Of a DNA stretch of 64,000 bases, positions 42,511-50,907 are shown in pieces. Both the position numbers and the translations under genes were made by a program. Location: positions 124,001 to 188,000 of the forward strand of contig NZ_JAPCKK010000034.1 in assembly GCF_030705605.1 (NCBI RefSeq). Reading direction: 5' to 3'. How positions within the stretch are numbered: the stretch's first letter is position 1; each line of letters starts with the position of its first letter. The notes under the pieces are model-generated. The model worked only from the letters and a program-made list of their open reading frames with translations. It was not told the DNA's origin and did not search any database. The DNA comes from Paenibacillus zeirhizosphaerae (GTDB lineage Bacteria > Bacillota > Bacilli > Paenibacillales > Paenibacillaceae).

Positions 42511-43971
42511 TCATTCCGCGCTGCGAATCCCCTCCAGCAGCTCCTGATAATAGGGCTCATCCTTGTAATACTCTGTGAACACCTCTTCGAAGCCGGCTGT
42601 ATTCTCCGGGGCAAAATGACGACGGTTCCAATGATACGCCGGCATCAGGAAGCTTCGCATCAGCCGCTCCTTATCCCGCTTGATCGCTTCCTCACTCAGC
42701 CCTCTGCCCTCAAAATGCCCCAAGATGTCCAGATAGCCCCGGACAAAAACCTCACCCATATTATAGTCGTTCGGCGGATTGCCCGCATAGGTGAACATGG
42801 AGGAGTTGATAATGGCATACTTCGGATTGATATCACATAGGATGGCGAATTGTAAATAGAACTGATTGAGTGAGGAGTCGATAAAGCGCGTCTTATCCTC
42901 AAGCCTATGCCAATCCTCGCGCCGCAGAATCATGGCTGTCATGAAGGTGGCGGCATAGCTGATCTGTCCCAGATACGACTCGGCACCCTCACCGCCGATA
43001 ATCCTGCCGTCTCCGTTCAGGACATTAATATGGATCACTCCGCAATCGGAGTGCAGTTGGATTGCGGATAGCAATGGCGAAATGGTGCCCGGAACAAAAT
43101 AATCGTCGTCTCCCTGCAGCTTGATGAACGATCCACGCGCCCCATCCAGCACCTTCAATACGTTGCGGTCCGCCCCCAGGTTCGTATCATTGCGGGAATA
43201 GCGCAAGTTGGAGTACTTCTCCAAATACCGCTGCACCACGTCAGGTGTCCCATCGGTTGAGGCGTTATCTGATACATCCACCTGGATAAACGGAGTTTCT
43301 CCGATCTGGGAGAAGATCGACAGCAGGCATTGATCCAAGTTAGCTGCGCGGTTATAGGTAGGGATACAGATCGACAGGAGGGGATGGTTGCTGCGCTGCT
43401 CCAGCAGCTTCTTCGCCTCCTCTTCATCGGCGGCAAAGGCCCAATTGTTGAGATGCGGCATGAAGACCTTAATGACTCTGGCCGGACTGCCCAGCACCTC
43501 ACAGTAATCGGGGACATCCTGGAGCACCACACTGTTCGGCCGGATGATGCAGCCTCTGCCTATACGTAGATTGCCTTCCACGACGGCTCCGCTATCGACG
43601 AGCGTGCCTTCGCCGATGATCAGCTCGCCCGCTGCTCGTTCCTTGTACCCCATTTGCAGCGGGTCATCGCCCACCTCATACGGAATTTTGTCCGTGATGT
43701 ACACGTTCTTGCCGATCATGACTTTACTCTCCAGCTTCACGGAATTGGAAGCGTCAATGGTCAGACCGGGGCCGATTCTGCAGCCGTCTCCAATCGAGAG
43801 CACCGGCGGTGAAGCCTCGTCTATGCCGACGCCGGGCTGCACGTTGATCCAATGAGGAGCGGGGAGCACGACCTGGCGGCCTACGGATATATAGTCCGTT
43901 CCTTCCACAACCCCGCCGGGGTGCACGTAAGAGCCTTCTCCAAGCTGCTTGAAGCCTGGTTGTATACTCAC
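42511..43971 (-). CDS. Fusion of left-handed beta-helix acyltransferase and GT2 glycosyltransferase
   Basis: 486 aa. Residues 1-170 are hexapeptide repeats of a trimeric left-handed beta helix (IGDGCRIGPGLTIDAS, KVMIGKNVYITD, IIGEGTLVDSGAVVEGNLRI, GSPARVIKVF), as in sugar O- or N-acetyltransferases. From residue 195 a GT2 domain follows (LLSICIPTYNRAANLDQCLL; DVSDNASTDGT; KLQGDDDYF). The enzyme could attach a sugar and acylate it, or use an acylated donor. GTG at 43971 follows AAGGAGG by seven bases. It lies between two collagen-like genes and ends at its own terminator. Confidence 0.8.
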   Translation of the reverse strand: MSIQPGFKQLGEGSYVHPGGVVEGTDYISVGRQVVLPAPHWINVQPGVGIDEASPPVLSIGDGCRIGPGLTIDASNSVKLESKVMIGKNVYITDKIPYEVGDDPLQMGYKERAAGELIIGEGTLVDSGAVVEGNLRIGRGCIIRPNSVVLQDVPDYCEVLGSPARVIKVFMPHLNNWAFAADEEEAKKLLEQRSNHPLLSICIPTYNRAANLDQCLLSIFSQIGETPFIQVDVSDNASTDGTPDVVQRYLEKYSNLRYSRNDTNLGADRNVLKVLDGARGSFIKLQGDDDYFVPGTISPLLSAIQLHSDCGVIHINVLNGDGRIIGGEGAESYLGQISYAATFMTAMILRREDWHRLEDKTRFIDSSLNQFYLQFAILCDINPKYAIINSSMFTYAGNPPNDYNMGEVFVRGYLDILGHFEGRGLSEEAIKRDKERLMRSFLMPAYHWNRRHFAPENTAGFEEVFTEYYKDEPYYQELLEGIRSAE

Positions 43972-44107
43972 ATATATTCCTCCTTCAGCGTTTACTAGTA
44001 AACGCGATGTTCAATAAAAAAGTGATTTTTGCCAGAGGCAAAATATCTTTCTATTGCGGACCATAAGACTGCTGGATAGCGCATGAACCAGACTGCAGTC
44101 AGCATGC

Positions 44108-44965
44108 TTATGTATAGGGGGGCTCCAGATTGGGCGTGTAAGGAGGCAGAAAGATGAGCGTTAAGCGCGGATTTTTACGCAGATAGGGTTCCAAATCGTT
44201 CACATGCTCCAATCGGTGATAGCTCATCACAATGAACAGAGCTCCCTGGGGATGATCACGTAATGCATCCTTCAGGAAACGGATGCCATCCAGAAAGCTC
44301 AGCTTCCCTTGATGCTTGAATACGTTCCAACTGTCCGATTCCTCAAGATACCAGCCATGCTGCAGGAGATGATAAGGGAGGACTAAGGATTGATCTTCGT
44401 ACAGGACGCGGCTGTTTTTGATGCTTTTGATCCTCCTCTTGAGCTCGGGATACAGCACTCTTGTATAACGTATATCCGTGGTCGGATCGGCGGAAGCCAG
44501 CATATAATTCGCTTTGGTAAACTGGAAGCCCAAACGCAAAATAAGCTTGCTTATGCCCCGTTTGCTAAAGGACTGGCCGTACTCTCTCATAATCCACTGC
44601 TTCATGAGATTGATGCTCCATGAATAGTGATCGCCTAGCCCCACATCCAGCGGACGCTTGTGTATTAGCACATCCTTCAGTCTGGCCTCCTGCGGGGGGC
44701 TAAGCTTGCGGGAAAGCCTATCATAGTAGGCTGCATCCAGCCCTGCAATTCCATCGCGTTGGTAAATATTAATATAGCTCCTGATCGTCTGTCTTGTACG
44801 TCCCAGCGACCTAGCTATGGACGTGAAAGTGTTGCCCTCAAGATAAAGCTTGACAGCCTCATAGCGCTCGTGGAGCCGATGATGATCCGTATCCCTCATC
44901 GCTTTGATCAATGCTTGCAGTTCATTCTCTTGGTGATCCACGTTGTCGACAACCTTCCGCTGCAT
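44108..44965 (-). pseudogene. IS630-family transposase, degenerate and truncated
   Basis: 285 codons from ATG 44965. HTH: FTSIARSLGRTRQTIRSYIN. The DDE core has the first acid (VLYEDQSLVL), but the second motif, normally VxDNxxxH, reads VMSYHRLEH and lacks Asp, and the frame stops at PPYTPNLEPPYT just before the Glu. So two of the three catalytic residues are missing. The frame back to 45169 overlaps another gene and is not used. No terminal repeats seen. Dead transposase, or a reused DNA-binding protein. Confidence 0.65.
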
Positions 44966-44999
44966 AAATAGGTCTATCCCTGGGTCAGGGGCCGTCTTG

Positions 45000-46169
45000 T
45001 TACTTGAAGGAAATGCGAAGATTCGGAGAACATACAATCCCTTTCTCGTTCTCGTACTCGTTCCGTCTGGCACTCCCCTCACCGGGTGCAATTCTTCGCT
45101 CCGGGGGAGATGAGGACAGCTTCTGTGAATGGACTGTATTCTTGTCGTCCTTGCGATACAGCTTGACACTCTTGGCGCTGACCTGAACAGGCAGCTTGGA
45201 TGGCTCCTTCTTCGACTTCAACGGCTGCTTGGCCTTGGGGCTCGTCGGGTCGCCGGCGTGCTCGGATCGGGCCGGGAGGATCAAGGGAGGAGCCGACGGC
45301 TTGTTGATGACAGGCTGGACCACAACCCGTATGGACTCGCTCGCGGCAAGCGTGGACAGGGTGTCAGCCGGATTGACTGTCTGAGCGGCGGTGTGAACAT
45401 TCGCCTGAACGGTTGCTTGAACGGCTGTCTGATCAGCTACGGCATCGACGGCTGCGGCTTCTGCCTGAGCGGCTATCGAATCGATGGTGGCTGTATCGAT
45501 GGCCGGACCGGCTACAGCATCGATGGCCGCAGCGGCTACCGGCTCGCTCATCGGATCGTCTGCCAGCTCGACTACCGGAGGGGAAGTCTGATCCTGATCG
45601 ATGACTGGATCTTCTGTCTGCCCCTCTAGCTGCTCTTCTAACGGATCTTCCTGCTGGTCTTCCTGCGGCTCTTCCAATAGCTCTTCTGTCTGATCGCATG
45701 CTGGCTCGCTCGCGGCGGATTGGGATTGGACCGGGACATCGAGCTGTGTGTTGACAAGCTCGTCAAGCGCAGCCTCCAGCCATTCGCCTACAGGCTCGCT
45801 GATTCCGACGACCACACCCGCCAAGGCAAGATCGCTTAACGGCTCCCACATGGCCGGCAGCACCGGGCCAGCCAGAGACTCGGCAGGAGGAGCCTGGCTG
45901 GGCATCGAGCTGAACGTTACCCCTATGATCTGGGTGATCAGGTCATCGAGCTGCTCCATTTTATTGTTAACCACGATGTCTGCCTTGGCACATTCCAGCA
46001 TTTCCGCGGTTGCAACCGATAGGTGGCTGACCGCCTGAAGGAATTCAGTCGGCCAACCGGCACAGCTTCCTTCCAGATCCTTGATGCGGCTCAGTGTCTG
46101 CTGAGACGCATCCAGAATCGCTTCCTTCTCAAATTCCGCTATAGGGTGCCATTTCTCAAAAGTCCCCAT
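45000..46169 (-). CDS. Acidic low-complexity protein of the surface operon, unknown
   Basis: 389 aa, no recognised family. Residues 1-110 look folded (FEKWHPIAEFEKEAILDASQ QTLSRIKDLEG; AEMLECAKADIVVNNKMEQL), the middle (about 140-300) is acidic and rich in Glu, Gln, Pro, Ala and Val, and the last 70 residues are basic (KAKQPLKSKKEPSKLP). The second of two ATG codons (46169) has GAGGGGG six bases upstream and overlaps the end of the previous gene, so translation is coupled. The operon order is GT2 (46654), N-domain-like protein (46156), this gene. It might be a scaffold for spore-surface assembly. Confidence 0.55.
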   Translation of the reverse strand: MGTFEKWHPIAEFEKEAILDASQQTLSRIKDLEGSCAGWPTEFLQAVSHLSVATAEMLECAKADIVVNNKMEQLDDLITQIIGVTFSSMPSQAPPAESLAGPVLPAMWEPLSDLALAGVVVGISEPVGEWLEAALDELVNTQLDVPVQSQSAASEPACDQTEELLEEPQEDQQEDPLEEQLEGQTEDPVIDQDQTSPPVVELADDPMSEPVAAAAIDAVAGPAIDTATIDSIAAQAEAAAVDAVADQTAVQATVQANVHTAAQTVNPADTLSTLAASESIRVVVQPVINKPSAPPLILPARSEHAGDPTSPKAKQPLKSKKEPSKLPVQVSAKSVKLYRKDDKNTVHSQKLSSSPPERRIAPGEGSARRNEYENEKGIVCSPNLRISFK

Positions 46170-46635
46170 CGCCATCCCCCTCGCTCAGAATACGACGGCT
46201 CATCTCCACCATGCGGATCAGCAGCTTCTGCTTCTCCACCAACGCTTCGACCACACGGGCTGTCGATTGCTGAAAATCATTGATGTGCTGATTGGTCGGC
46301 ATGGTGGGGAAGTCTCCGGCGGCGCCCGTAAAGGCCTTGATTTTGTTCGCCTCCGCCTCGATGAGGTAGGATATGGAGGTCTGTTCCATCGCTACGGAGG
46401 TCAGAATATCCTTCATTACCTCTCGGCTGGAGCGCTTGCTGCCGCTCTTCACTTTGTCCCCGATGAACTTAAGCTGATTCTCCAGCCCGGCTTCGGGTCT
46501 CCCCTTGCTGCTGCTGGTGTTGAACAGCTCCATTTCCTCCTGCGCAATGCTGCTCAGAAGCTCTTCCTGACTGACGTCCTCCTGCTCTCCTTCCTTCATG
46601 GAGTTAGCAGATAACTCCGGGTCCCGTTTGGTCAT
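46156..46635 (-). CDS. Protein with a divergent N-domain of the collagen-like family
   Basis: 159 aa. After a polar start, residues about 75-150 (VMKDILTSVAMEQTSISYLI EAEANKIKAF; FQQSTARVVEALVEKQKLLI RMVEM) follow the pattern of the shared N-terminal domain: SIAMEELGLSHIINAEAEKI, a Pro-rich turn, then VRETLxEVxxxELLLQNKL. No collagen part. I read it as a distant stand-alone member. The ATG at 46635 has GGGAG nine bases upstream; TTG at 46644 is too close. It lies 18 bases after the GT2 gene. Confidence 0.6.
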   Translation of the reverse strand: MTKRDPELSANSMKEGEQEDVSQEELLSSIAQEEMELFNTSSSKGRPEAGLENQLKFIGDKVKSGSKRSSREVMKDILTSVAMEQTSISYLIEAEANKIKAFTGAAGDFPTMPTNQHINDFQQSTARVVEALVEKQKLLIRMVEMSRRILSEGDGDGDF

Positions 46636-46653
46636 AGATTTCAACTCCCTACT

Positions 46654-47889
46654 CTACCCATACTGTTTCATCCTACCGGTTTCATGAAGGTGTGCAGCCA
46701 TCAAAGCCTGGAGTTCCCCCCGATCCATAGGCAATTTATCATTCCAGAAATATGTAAGCTCATGGAACGTGGCGTCCTCTCCCAAGCGTCGGATCAGCGC
46801 CTCTAATGGAGGCTTGAAGGTACTTAAGTAAGACAGGGATTCAACAAAGGCCCCGAGGGAGGCATCATCCTGCTCCAATTTATCCAGACATAAGCCTTTG
46901 TAATAAGCGGCCTGATAACTGCCGGCCCCCTTGCGAATCAGGTATTTACCGAATGACGGCTCTCCCAGCTCCAGACAGCGGTTGAAGTGGTGCAGCGCTT
47001 CTTCATACATTTTCTTCTTATAATGAACAATACCGGAATAAAACTGGAGATCGACATAATCGGGATACATCCGGAGCGCCAGCTTGAGGCCATGCTCAAT
47101 CTCTTCGGAGCTGACTTCATCCAGCACCACCGAGTACTTTAGCTTATAGACGATATACGGCGGAAGCAGCTTCTCATCCAGATAATGCTGGACGGCGATA
47201 TTCAACTGGTTGAAGCCGGGACGATACATCTGCAGACGGTAATATTCGCAGGCCAGGTGGTACGCATACCATTGGCCGCGGATGCCGAGCGTCAAGGACT
47301 GTCTGCTCAGATGGTCCAGCTCACGCAGCACGTTCGTCTTGTTCTTGAGCGGGTTCTTCTCCAGCCTGTGGTCATGAATTTTCACCGGGAATATACCGAC
47401 ACGCTCCTGATCCCGCGTTTTGCCCTTCAATTGGTTGTAATTCAACAGCTCCTGGTATTCGGTAAAATACTGAAAACGGAAATGTCTGCGGAACAATCGC
47501 GGGGCAGCCATGTCAAGGATGCGTATGCGCCCGTTCCCTGTCATGCCATACTGCAGCACGTTCAGGAATATGAGATCGTATTGGTTCTGGTACAGCAGGT
47601 CACGGACCCGGTAACGATCGATCTCATCAAGCTGTTCATCCTCATGCATCCATAGAACCCAATCTCCGGTCGCCTGACTCAGGGCGAAGTTGCCCGCTTC
47701 CTGGTAGCTTCCCTCATCATAGAAATCAAACACCTTAGCGTCATAGGACTGCGCAAGCTTCGGAATGCGCTCCGTAGGCTCCATGTTCACGATAATCATC
47801 TCGTCGACCAGCCCATATGCGCTCTCCAGACAACGTCTGAGCTGCGCATCACTTCCCGTAGCGACCATGCAAAGTGACAATCGATTCAT
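46654..47889 (-). CDS. Divergent GT2-TPR protein with altered active-site motifs
   Basis: 411 aa, same plan as the other GT2-TPR enzymes (LSLCMVATGSDAQLRRCLES; EEALHHFNRCLELGEPSFGK in the repeats), but the motif VDTGSTDxT reads VNMEPTERI and WLDADEE reads WMHEDEQLD. The loss of the first Asp and the changed DxD suggest altered donor use or loss of catalysis. ATG at 47889 follows GGGAGTG. First gene of a three-gene operon with 46156 and 45000; a CATAGGTAT box lies about 85 bases upstream. Confidence 0.7.
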   Translation of the reverse strand: MNRLSLCMVATGSDAQLRRCLESAYGLVDEMIIVNMEPTERIPKLAQSYDAKVFDFYDEGSYQEAGNFALSQATGDWVLWMHEDEQLDEIDRYRVRDLLYQNQYDLIFLNVLQYGMTGNGRIRILDMAAPRLFRRHFRFQYFTEYQELLNYNQLKGKTRDQERVGIFPVKIHDHRLEKNPLKNKTNVLRELDHLSRQSLTLGIRGQWYAYHLACEYYRLQMYRPGFNQLNIAVQHYLDEKLLPPYIVYKLKYSVVLDEVSSEEIEHGLKLALRMYPDYVDLQFYSGIVHYKKKMYEEALHHFNRCLELGEPSFGKYLIRKGAGSYQAAYYKGLCLDKLEQDDASLGAFVESLSYLSTFKPPLEALIRRLGEDATFHELTYFWNDKLPMDRGELQALMAAHLHETGRMKQYG

Positions 47890-47993
47890 TTACGTTCACT
47901 CCCTGTATCCGAGTACCTGTCTTGATCCAACACGAAATGAATATTCTTCTGACACATACCTATGCGGCAGACAAGGGAGTTATAACCGAAAAA

Positions 47994-48022
47994 AAGACTA
48001 TTGAGGAGTCCTCAATAGTCTT
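47994..48022 (-). terminator. Terminator of the Cys-rich collagen-like gene
   Basis: AAGACTATTGAGGA pairs perfectly with TCCTCAATAGTCTT and runs into TTTTTTT on the minus strand. Confidence 0.85.
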
Positions 48023-48053
48023 GGGCCTGGATGAAATCCGTCTTACGACTACC

Positions 48054-49202
48054 TTATTCGCTGAGCAAGAAGACAGACAGGTGACCTGCTGTGTTCCCTG
48101 CGACTGCACTCTGCAGGTAGCGCTCCGAGTCAGAGCCGTTCGCGATGCTGATCCGGTCTCCCGAGTTCAGATAGCCAACTCTGCTGGAGGAGATGGTGCC
48201 AGAGCTTGCATAGGTGGACGCTCCGCTGTAAGGCTGGTCATTGATCAGCAGCGAGAACATCGATGGTGTAGGCTGGTTCGGCCCCAGCGACACAACCCAT
48301 TCAATAAAGTACAGTCCAGGAGTTTGGACGATGACCTCTGTGCCATTGTAGCCCATTCCTGAGGCATCGCTTCCTGTCGGCAGATTGAGATACACTTTGC
48401 CGTGGCATGGAACGCACTGATGGCAAATACAGCAGTTGCAATGGCATTTTTTGCAGCATTTCTTACAATCGTTGCAATCGCATTTTCCTGGAGGGCCTTG
48501 TGGACCTCGCGGACCCTCTGGACCTCGTGGGCCTTGATCACCTTTCGGGCCTACTGGACCTACTGGACCTACTGGACCTACAGGACCGATCGGGCCTATA
48601 GGACCTACCGGTCCGATTGGACCTGTTGGGCCTGGTGTGCCGGTGCCTGCTGGGCCTGTCGGGCCTGTTGGGCCTGGTGTACCGCTGCCTCCTGGCCCCG
48701 TCGGTCCGATCGGACCTTGATCTCCTTTCGGACCTGTTGGACCTGTCGGACCTGGTATACCTGTACCACCGCCCGCTGGTCCCGTTGGACCAATTGGGCC
48801 TGTCGCGCCAGTCGGACCGATTGGACCGCCGCTCGGACCTGTCGGACCGATTGGGCCTGTTGGGCCAGTAGGTCCTGGACCACCCGTGGTGCCCGTCGCT
48901 TTCTTCACAAAATTCTTCAATGAATCCATTTTGTTCTGAAGGACTACTTCTGTCTTCATCACCTCGGTGAGCGTCTCGCGGACATTACAGTTCAGCTCTG
49001 CAATTTCGTCCAGCGTCGGCGCCGGGGTGAGTCCTCCTCCTGACAGCGTCCCCAAAGCATATTGAATCTTCTCTGCTTCGGCATTGATAATGTGGCTCAG
49101 CCCTAGCTCCTGCATTGCGATTGATGACAAGATCAAGTTGATGGATTCGTCTCGGGTGATGGTGATCGTAGGAGAAATATTAGGTATATTTGCCTGCGAC
49201 AT
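48054..49202 (-). CDS. Collagen-like protein with Cys-rich neck and jelly-roll domain
   Basis: 382 aa. Residues 1-105: shared N-terminal domain (IPNISPTITITRDESINLIL, MQELGLSHIINAEAEKIQYA). Residues about 110-240: Gly-X-Y stalk of the classical kind with Pro, Lys, Asp and Gln (GPKGDQGPIGPTGPGGSGTP), different from the GAT stalks. Residues about 241-266: a Cys cluster with ten or more Cys (KCDCNDCKKCCKKCHCNC), then a C1q/BclA-like domain (LPTGSDASGMGYNGTEVIVQ TPGLYFIEWVV) to the end. The Cys block at the junction could cross-link the trimer. ATG at 49202. The stalk has too little Thr to be the main GT target. Confidence 0.85.
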   Translation of the reverse strand: MSQANIPNISPTITITRDESINLILSSIAMQELGLSHIINAEAEKIQYALGTLSGGGLTPAPTLDEIAELNCNVRETLTEVMKTEVVLQNKMDSLKNFVKKATGTTGGPGPTGPTGPIGPTGPSGGPIGPTGATGPIGPTGPAGGGTGIPGPTGPTGPKGDQGPIGPTGPGGSGTPGPTGPTGPAGTGTPGPTGPIGPVGPIGPIGPVGPVGPVGPVGPKGDQGPRGPEGPRGPQGPPGKCDCNDCKKCCKKCHCNCCICHQCVPCHGKVYLNLPTGSDASGMGYNGTEVIVQTPGLYFIEWVVSLGPNQPTPSMFSLLINDQPYSGASTYASSGTISSSRVGYLNSGDRISIANGSDSERYLQSAVAGNTAGHLSVFLLSE

Positions 49203-49436
49203 GTTTATACATCCTCTCCCTTACTTTAGCCGCTTAATCCGGGGTTGGATTAAGTTCTACAACAATGTATGTAATTCTGCTGAAAGTGTTATTGATGAAC
49301 GCCTATTTGGGCGGCCATGCCAAATAATTTTTAAAGAGAAGTCATAGTACAAGGCAAGCGGCTTATATACTAAACCATCGATAACAGGTTTCCTTACTCG
49401 TCGACAGATGAACTTGTAGGAAAGGAGGGGTTAGCC

Positions 49437-49802
49437 CTGTCACAACCATCAATCCCCAATATTACACCGCTGATCACCGTCACGAAGAAAGAAACCATCT
49501 CGCTCTTATTGGGTTCAATAGCGATGAACGAACTGTCCATGTCCCATATCATTAATGCGGAGGCCGAGAAAATGCAGGCTTTCGTTCAGCATGCCGAACG
49601 CTCCATGTCGGTCAAGACGAAGGACTATATCTCATTTAACAATGCGGTCTCCAGATTTATGGAAGAAATAACGATGGAGCAATGGCTGAGCCTTAACAAG
49701 CTGGATCGTGTTATTCAGCTTGTTGAGGAACATTTCCACGAAGGGGATTATGACAGCGCGGACGATTGTAGGGAAACTTCAGAAGAATACTACGATGAAT
49801 AA
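49437..49802 (+). CDS. Stand-alone N-domain protein with probable CTG start
   Basis: 121 aa. The family motif starts exactly at CTG 49437: (L)SQPSIPNITPLITVTKKETI SLLLGSIAMNELSMSHIINA EAEKMQAFV, and AAAGGAGGGG stands six bases upstream. No ATG, GTG or TTG exists in frame before TTG 49509, which would remove half the domain, so initiation at CTG is likely. The C-terminal half (VSRFMEEITMEQWLSLNKLD RVIQLVEEHF) is helical and acidic. It lies next to 49935 and 50312 on the plus strand, divergent from the collagen-like gene at 49202. Confidence 0.65.
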   Translation: MSQPSIPNITPLITVTKKETISLLLGSIAMNELSMSHIINAEAEKMQAFVQHAERSMSVKTKDYISFNNAVSRFMEEITMEQWLSLNKLDRVIQLVEEHFHEGDYDSADDCRETSEEYYDE

Positions 49803-49828
49803 GGTTAACTCTGTAAGGAGGTGAGGCA

Positions 49829-49930
49829 ATTGCGTACTATTGCGGTTATAACATAACGAATCACCAGCAGACATACTTCCCGGGAATTGCCGATTGTACA
49901 GTAATGAATTCAGACTTCCTCAAGGAGTGA
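49829..49930 (+). CDS. Possible 33 aa peptide with ATT start
   Basis: Behind AAGGAGGTGA the frame ATT GCG TAC TAT TGC encodes IAYYCGYNITNHQQTYFPGI ADCTVMNSDFLKE and stops just before the next ribosome site. No standard start exists in frame. The strong ribosome site without another gene to serve is the main argument. Uncertain. Confidence 0.3.
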   Translation: MAYYCGYNITNHQQTYFPGIADCTVMNSDFLKE

Positions 49931-49934
49931 TAAC

Positions 49935-50240
49935 ATGTCTTATCCGAACATCCCGAATATTACCCCTAACATCACGGTTGACTACTGTGATGCCGTTAAC
50001 CTGCTGCTGATTTCCATCGCCATGGAAGAAATCGGCCTCAGCCACATCATTAACGCCGAAGCAGAGAAGATCCAGTATGTGCTCGGCACCCTGAATGGAG
50101 CAGCCCCATCTGCCTCGATCGATGACATCTTAAAGGTTAACAAGGATGTTCGGGCAACTTTGTCGGAAGTCGTTCGCAAAGAACTACTGCTGCAAATGAA
50201 GCTGGAGACGATCCTGTGCGCCAAGAATCCTTGTCAGTGA
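49935..50240 (+). CDS. Stand-alone N-domain protein
   Basis: 101 aa, nothing but the shared domain: IPNITPNITVDYCDAVNLLL ISIAMEEIGLSHIINAEAEK IQYVLGTLNG, then VNKDVRATLSEVVRKELLLQ MKLETILC. Cys at the start of helix one and at the end (ILCAKNPCQ) may form disulfides. ATG at 49935 follows CAAGGAG. Tandem duplicate of the next gene. In the large proteins this domain precedes the stalk, so the single-domain forms may cap, seed or anchor the fibres. Confidence 0.75.
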   Translation: MSYPNIPNITPNITVDYCDAVNLLLISIAMEEIGLSHIINAEAEKIQYVLGTLNGAAPSASIDDILKVNKDVRATLSEVVRKELLLQMKLETILCAKNPCQ

Positions 50241-50311
50241 ATGCCTGTAACTGCTTAGAACATCGATTTTCAATTACTTAATTTTCCGTACATTTAAGGA
50301 GGAATTTATTC

Positions 50312-50695
50312 ATGTCTTACCCTAACGTCCCGAATATCACGCCTACAATCACGATCGACTACTGCGATGCCGTCAACCTGCTGCTTGTCTCCATTGCAAT
50401 GGAAGAAATCGGCCTCAGCCATATCATCAACGCCGAAGCCGAAAAAATCCAATATGTTCTGGGAACCCTGCATGGAAATGGCACATCTGCCTCGATCGAC
50501 GACATCCTGAAGGTCAACAAGGATGTGCGCTCTACACTTTCGGAGGTCGTTCGCAAGGAGCTGCTGCTGCAAATGAAGCTGGAAACGATCCTGTGCAGCA
50601 CCAACCCTTGCGCAGGCGGTGGTACCCCTACTCACCAGCCTTGCCCTCCTGACGGCCACCCAGGCTCAGGTTCATCCTACCCTGTATACCGTTAA
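50312..50695 (+). CDS. Stand-alone N-domain protein with short Pro/Gly tail
   Basis: 127 aa. Residues 1-98 are about 90 percent like the product of 49935-50240, clearly a recent tandem duplicate; a tail AGGGTPTHQPCPPDGHPGSG follows. ATG at 50312 with AAGGAGG upstream. A terminator follows at 50760. Confidence 0.75.
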   Translation: MSYPNVPNITPTITIDYCDAVNLLLVSIAMEEIGLSHIINAEAEKIQYVLGTLHGNGTSASIDDILKVNKDVRSTLSEVVRKELLLQMKLETILCSTNPCAGGGTPTHQPCPPDGHPGSGSSYPVYR

Positions 50696-50759
50696 TCGTC
50701 CCGCATAGACGATTCGGTTAAACTAACCCTAACACGGTTCATCTAACAATAGTTTTGTA

Positions 50760-50797
50760 CGACTGCCAACGACATGGTCGATGGCGGTCGTTTTTTT
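50760..50797 (+). terminator. Terminator of the N-domain gene pair
   Basis: CGACTGCCA pairs with TGGCGGTCG (one G-T pair), followed by TTTTTTT. Confidence 0.8.
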
Positions 50798-50825
50798 GTA
50801 TATGGATAAGCTTTGAAAAAATGTC

Positions 50826-50863
50826 CAGCGTGGCGGGCACCCTGAGGGCGCCTCCACACGCTG
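50826..50863 (-). terminator. Terminator of the GT2 operon 54401-50908
   Basis: CAGCGTG and CACGCTG pair, with further pairing of GGCG/CGCC inside; the minus strand runs into ATTTTTTC. Confidence 0.7.
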
Positions 50864-50907
50864 AACCTTGGCTTGCGACTTACATTTTATTGGGTTCTCC
50901 GTTCATT

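Noticed and set aside
44966..45169. N-terminal extension of the IS630-like frame
   Set aside because: It overlaps the end of the gene at 45000 in another frame and shows no transposase similarity.
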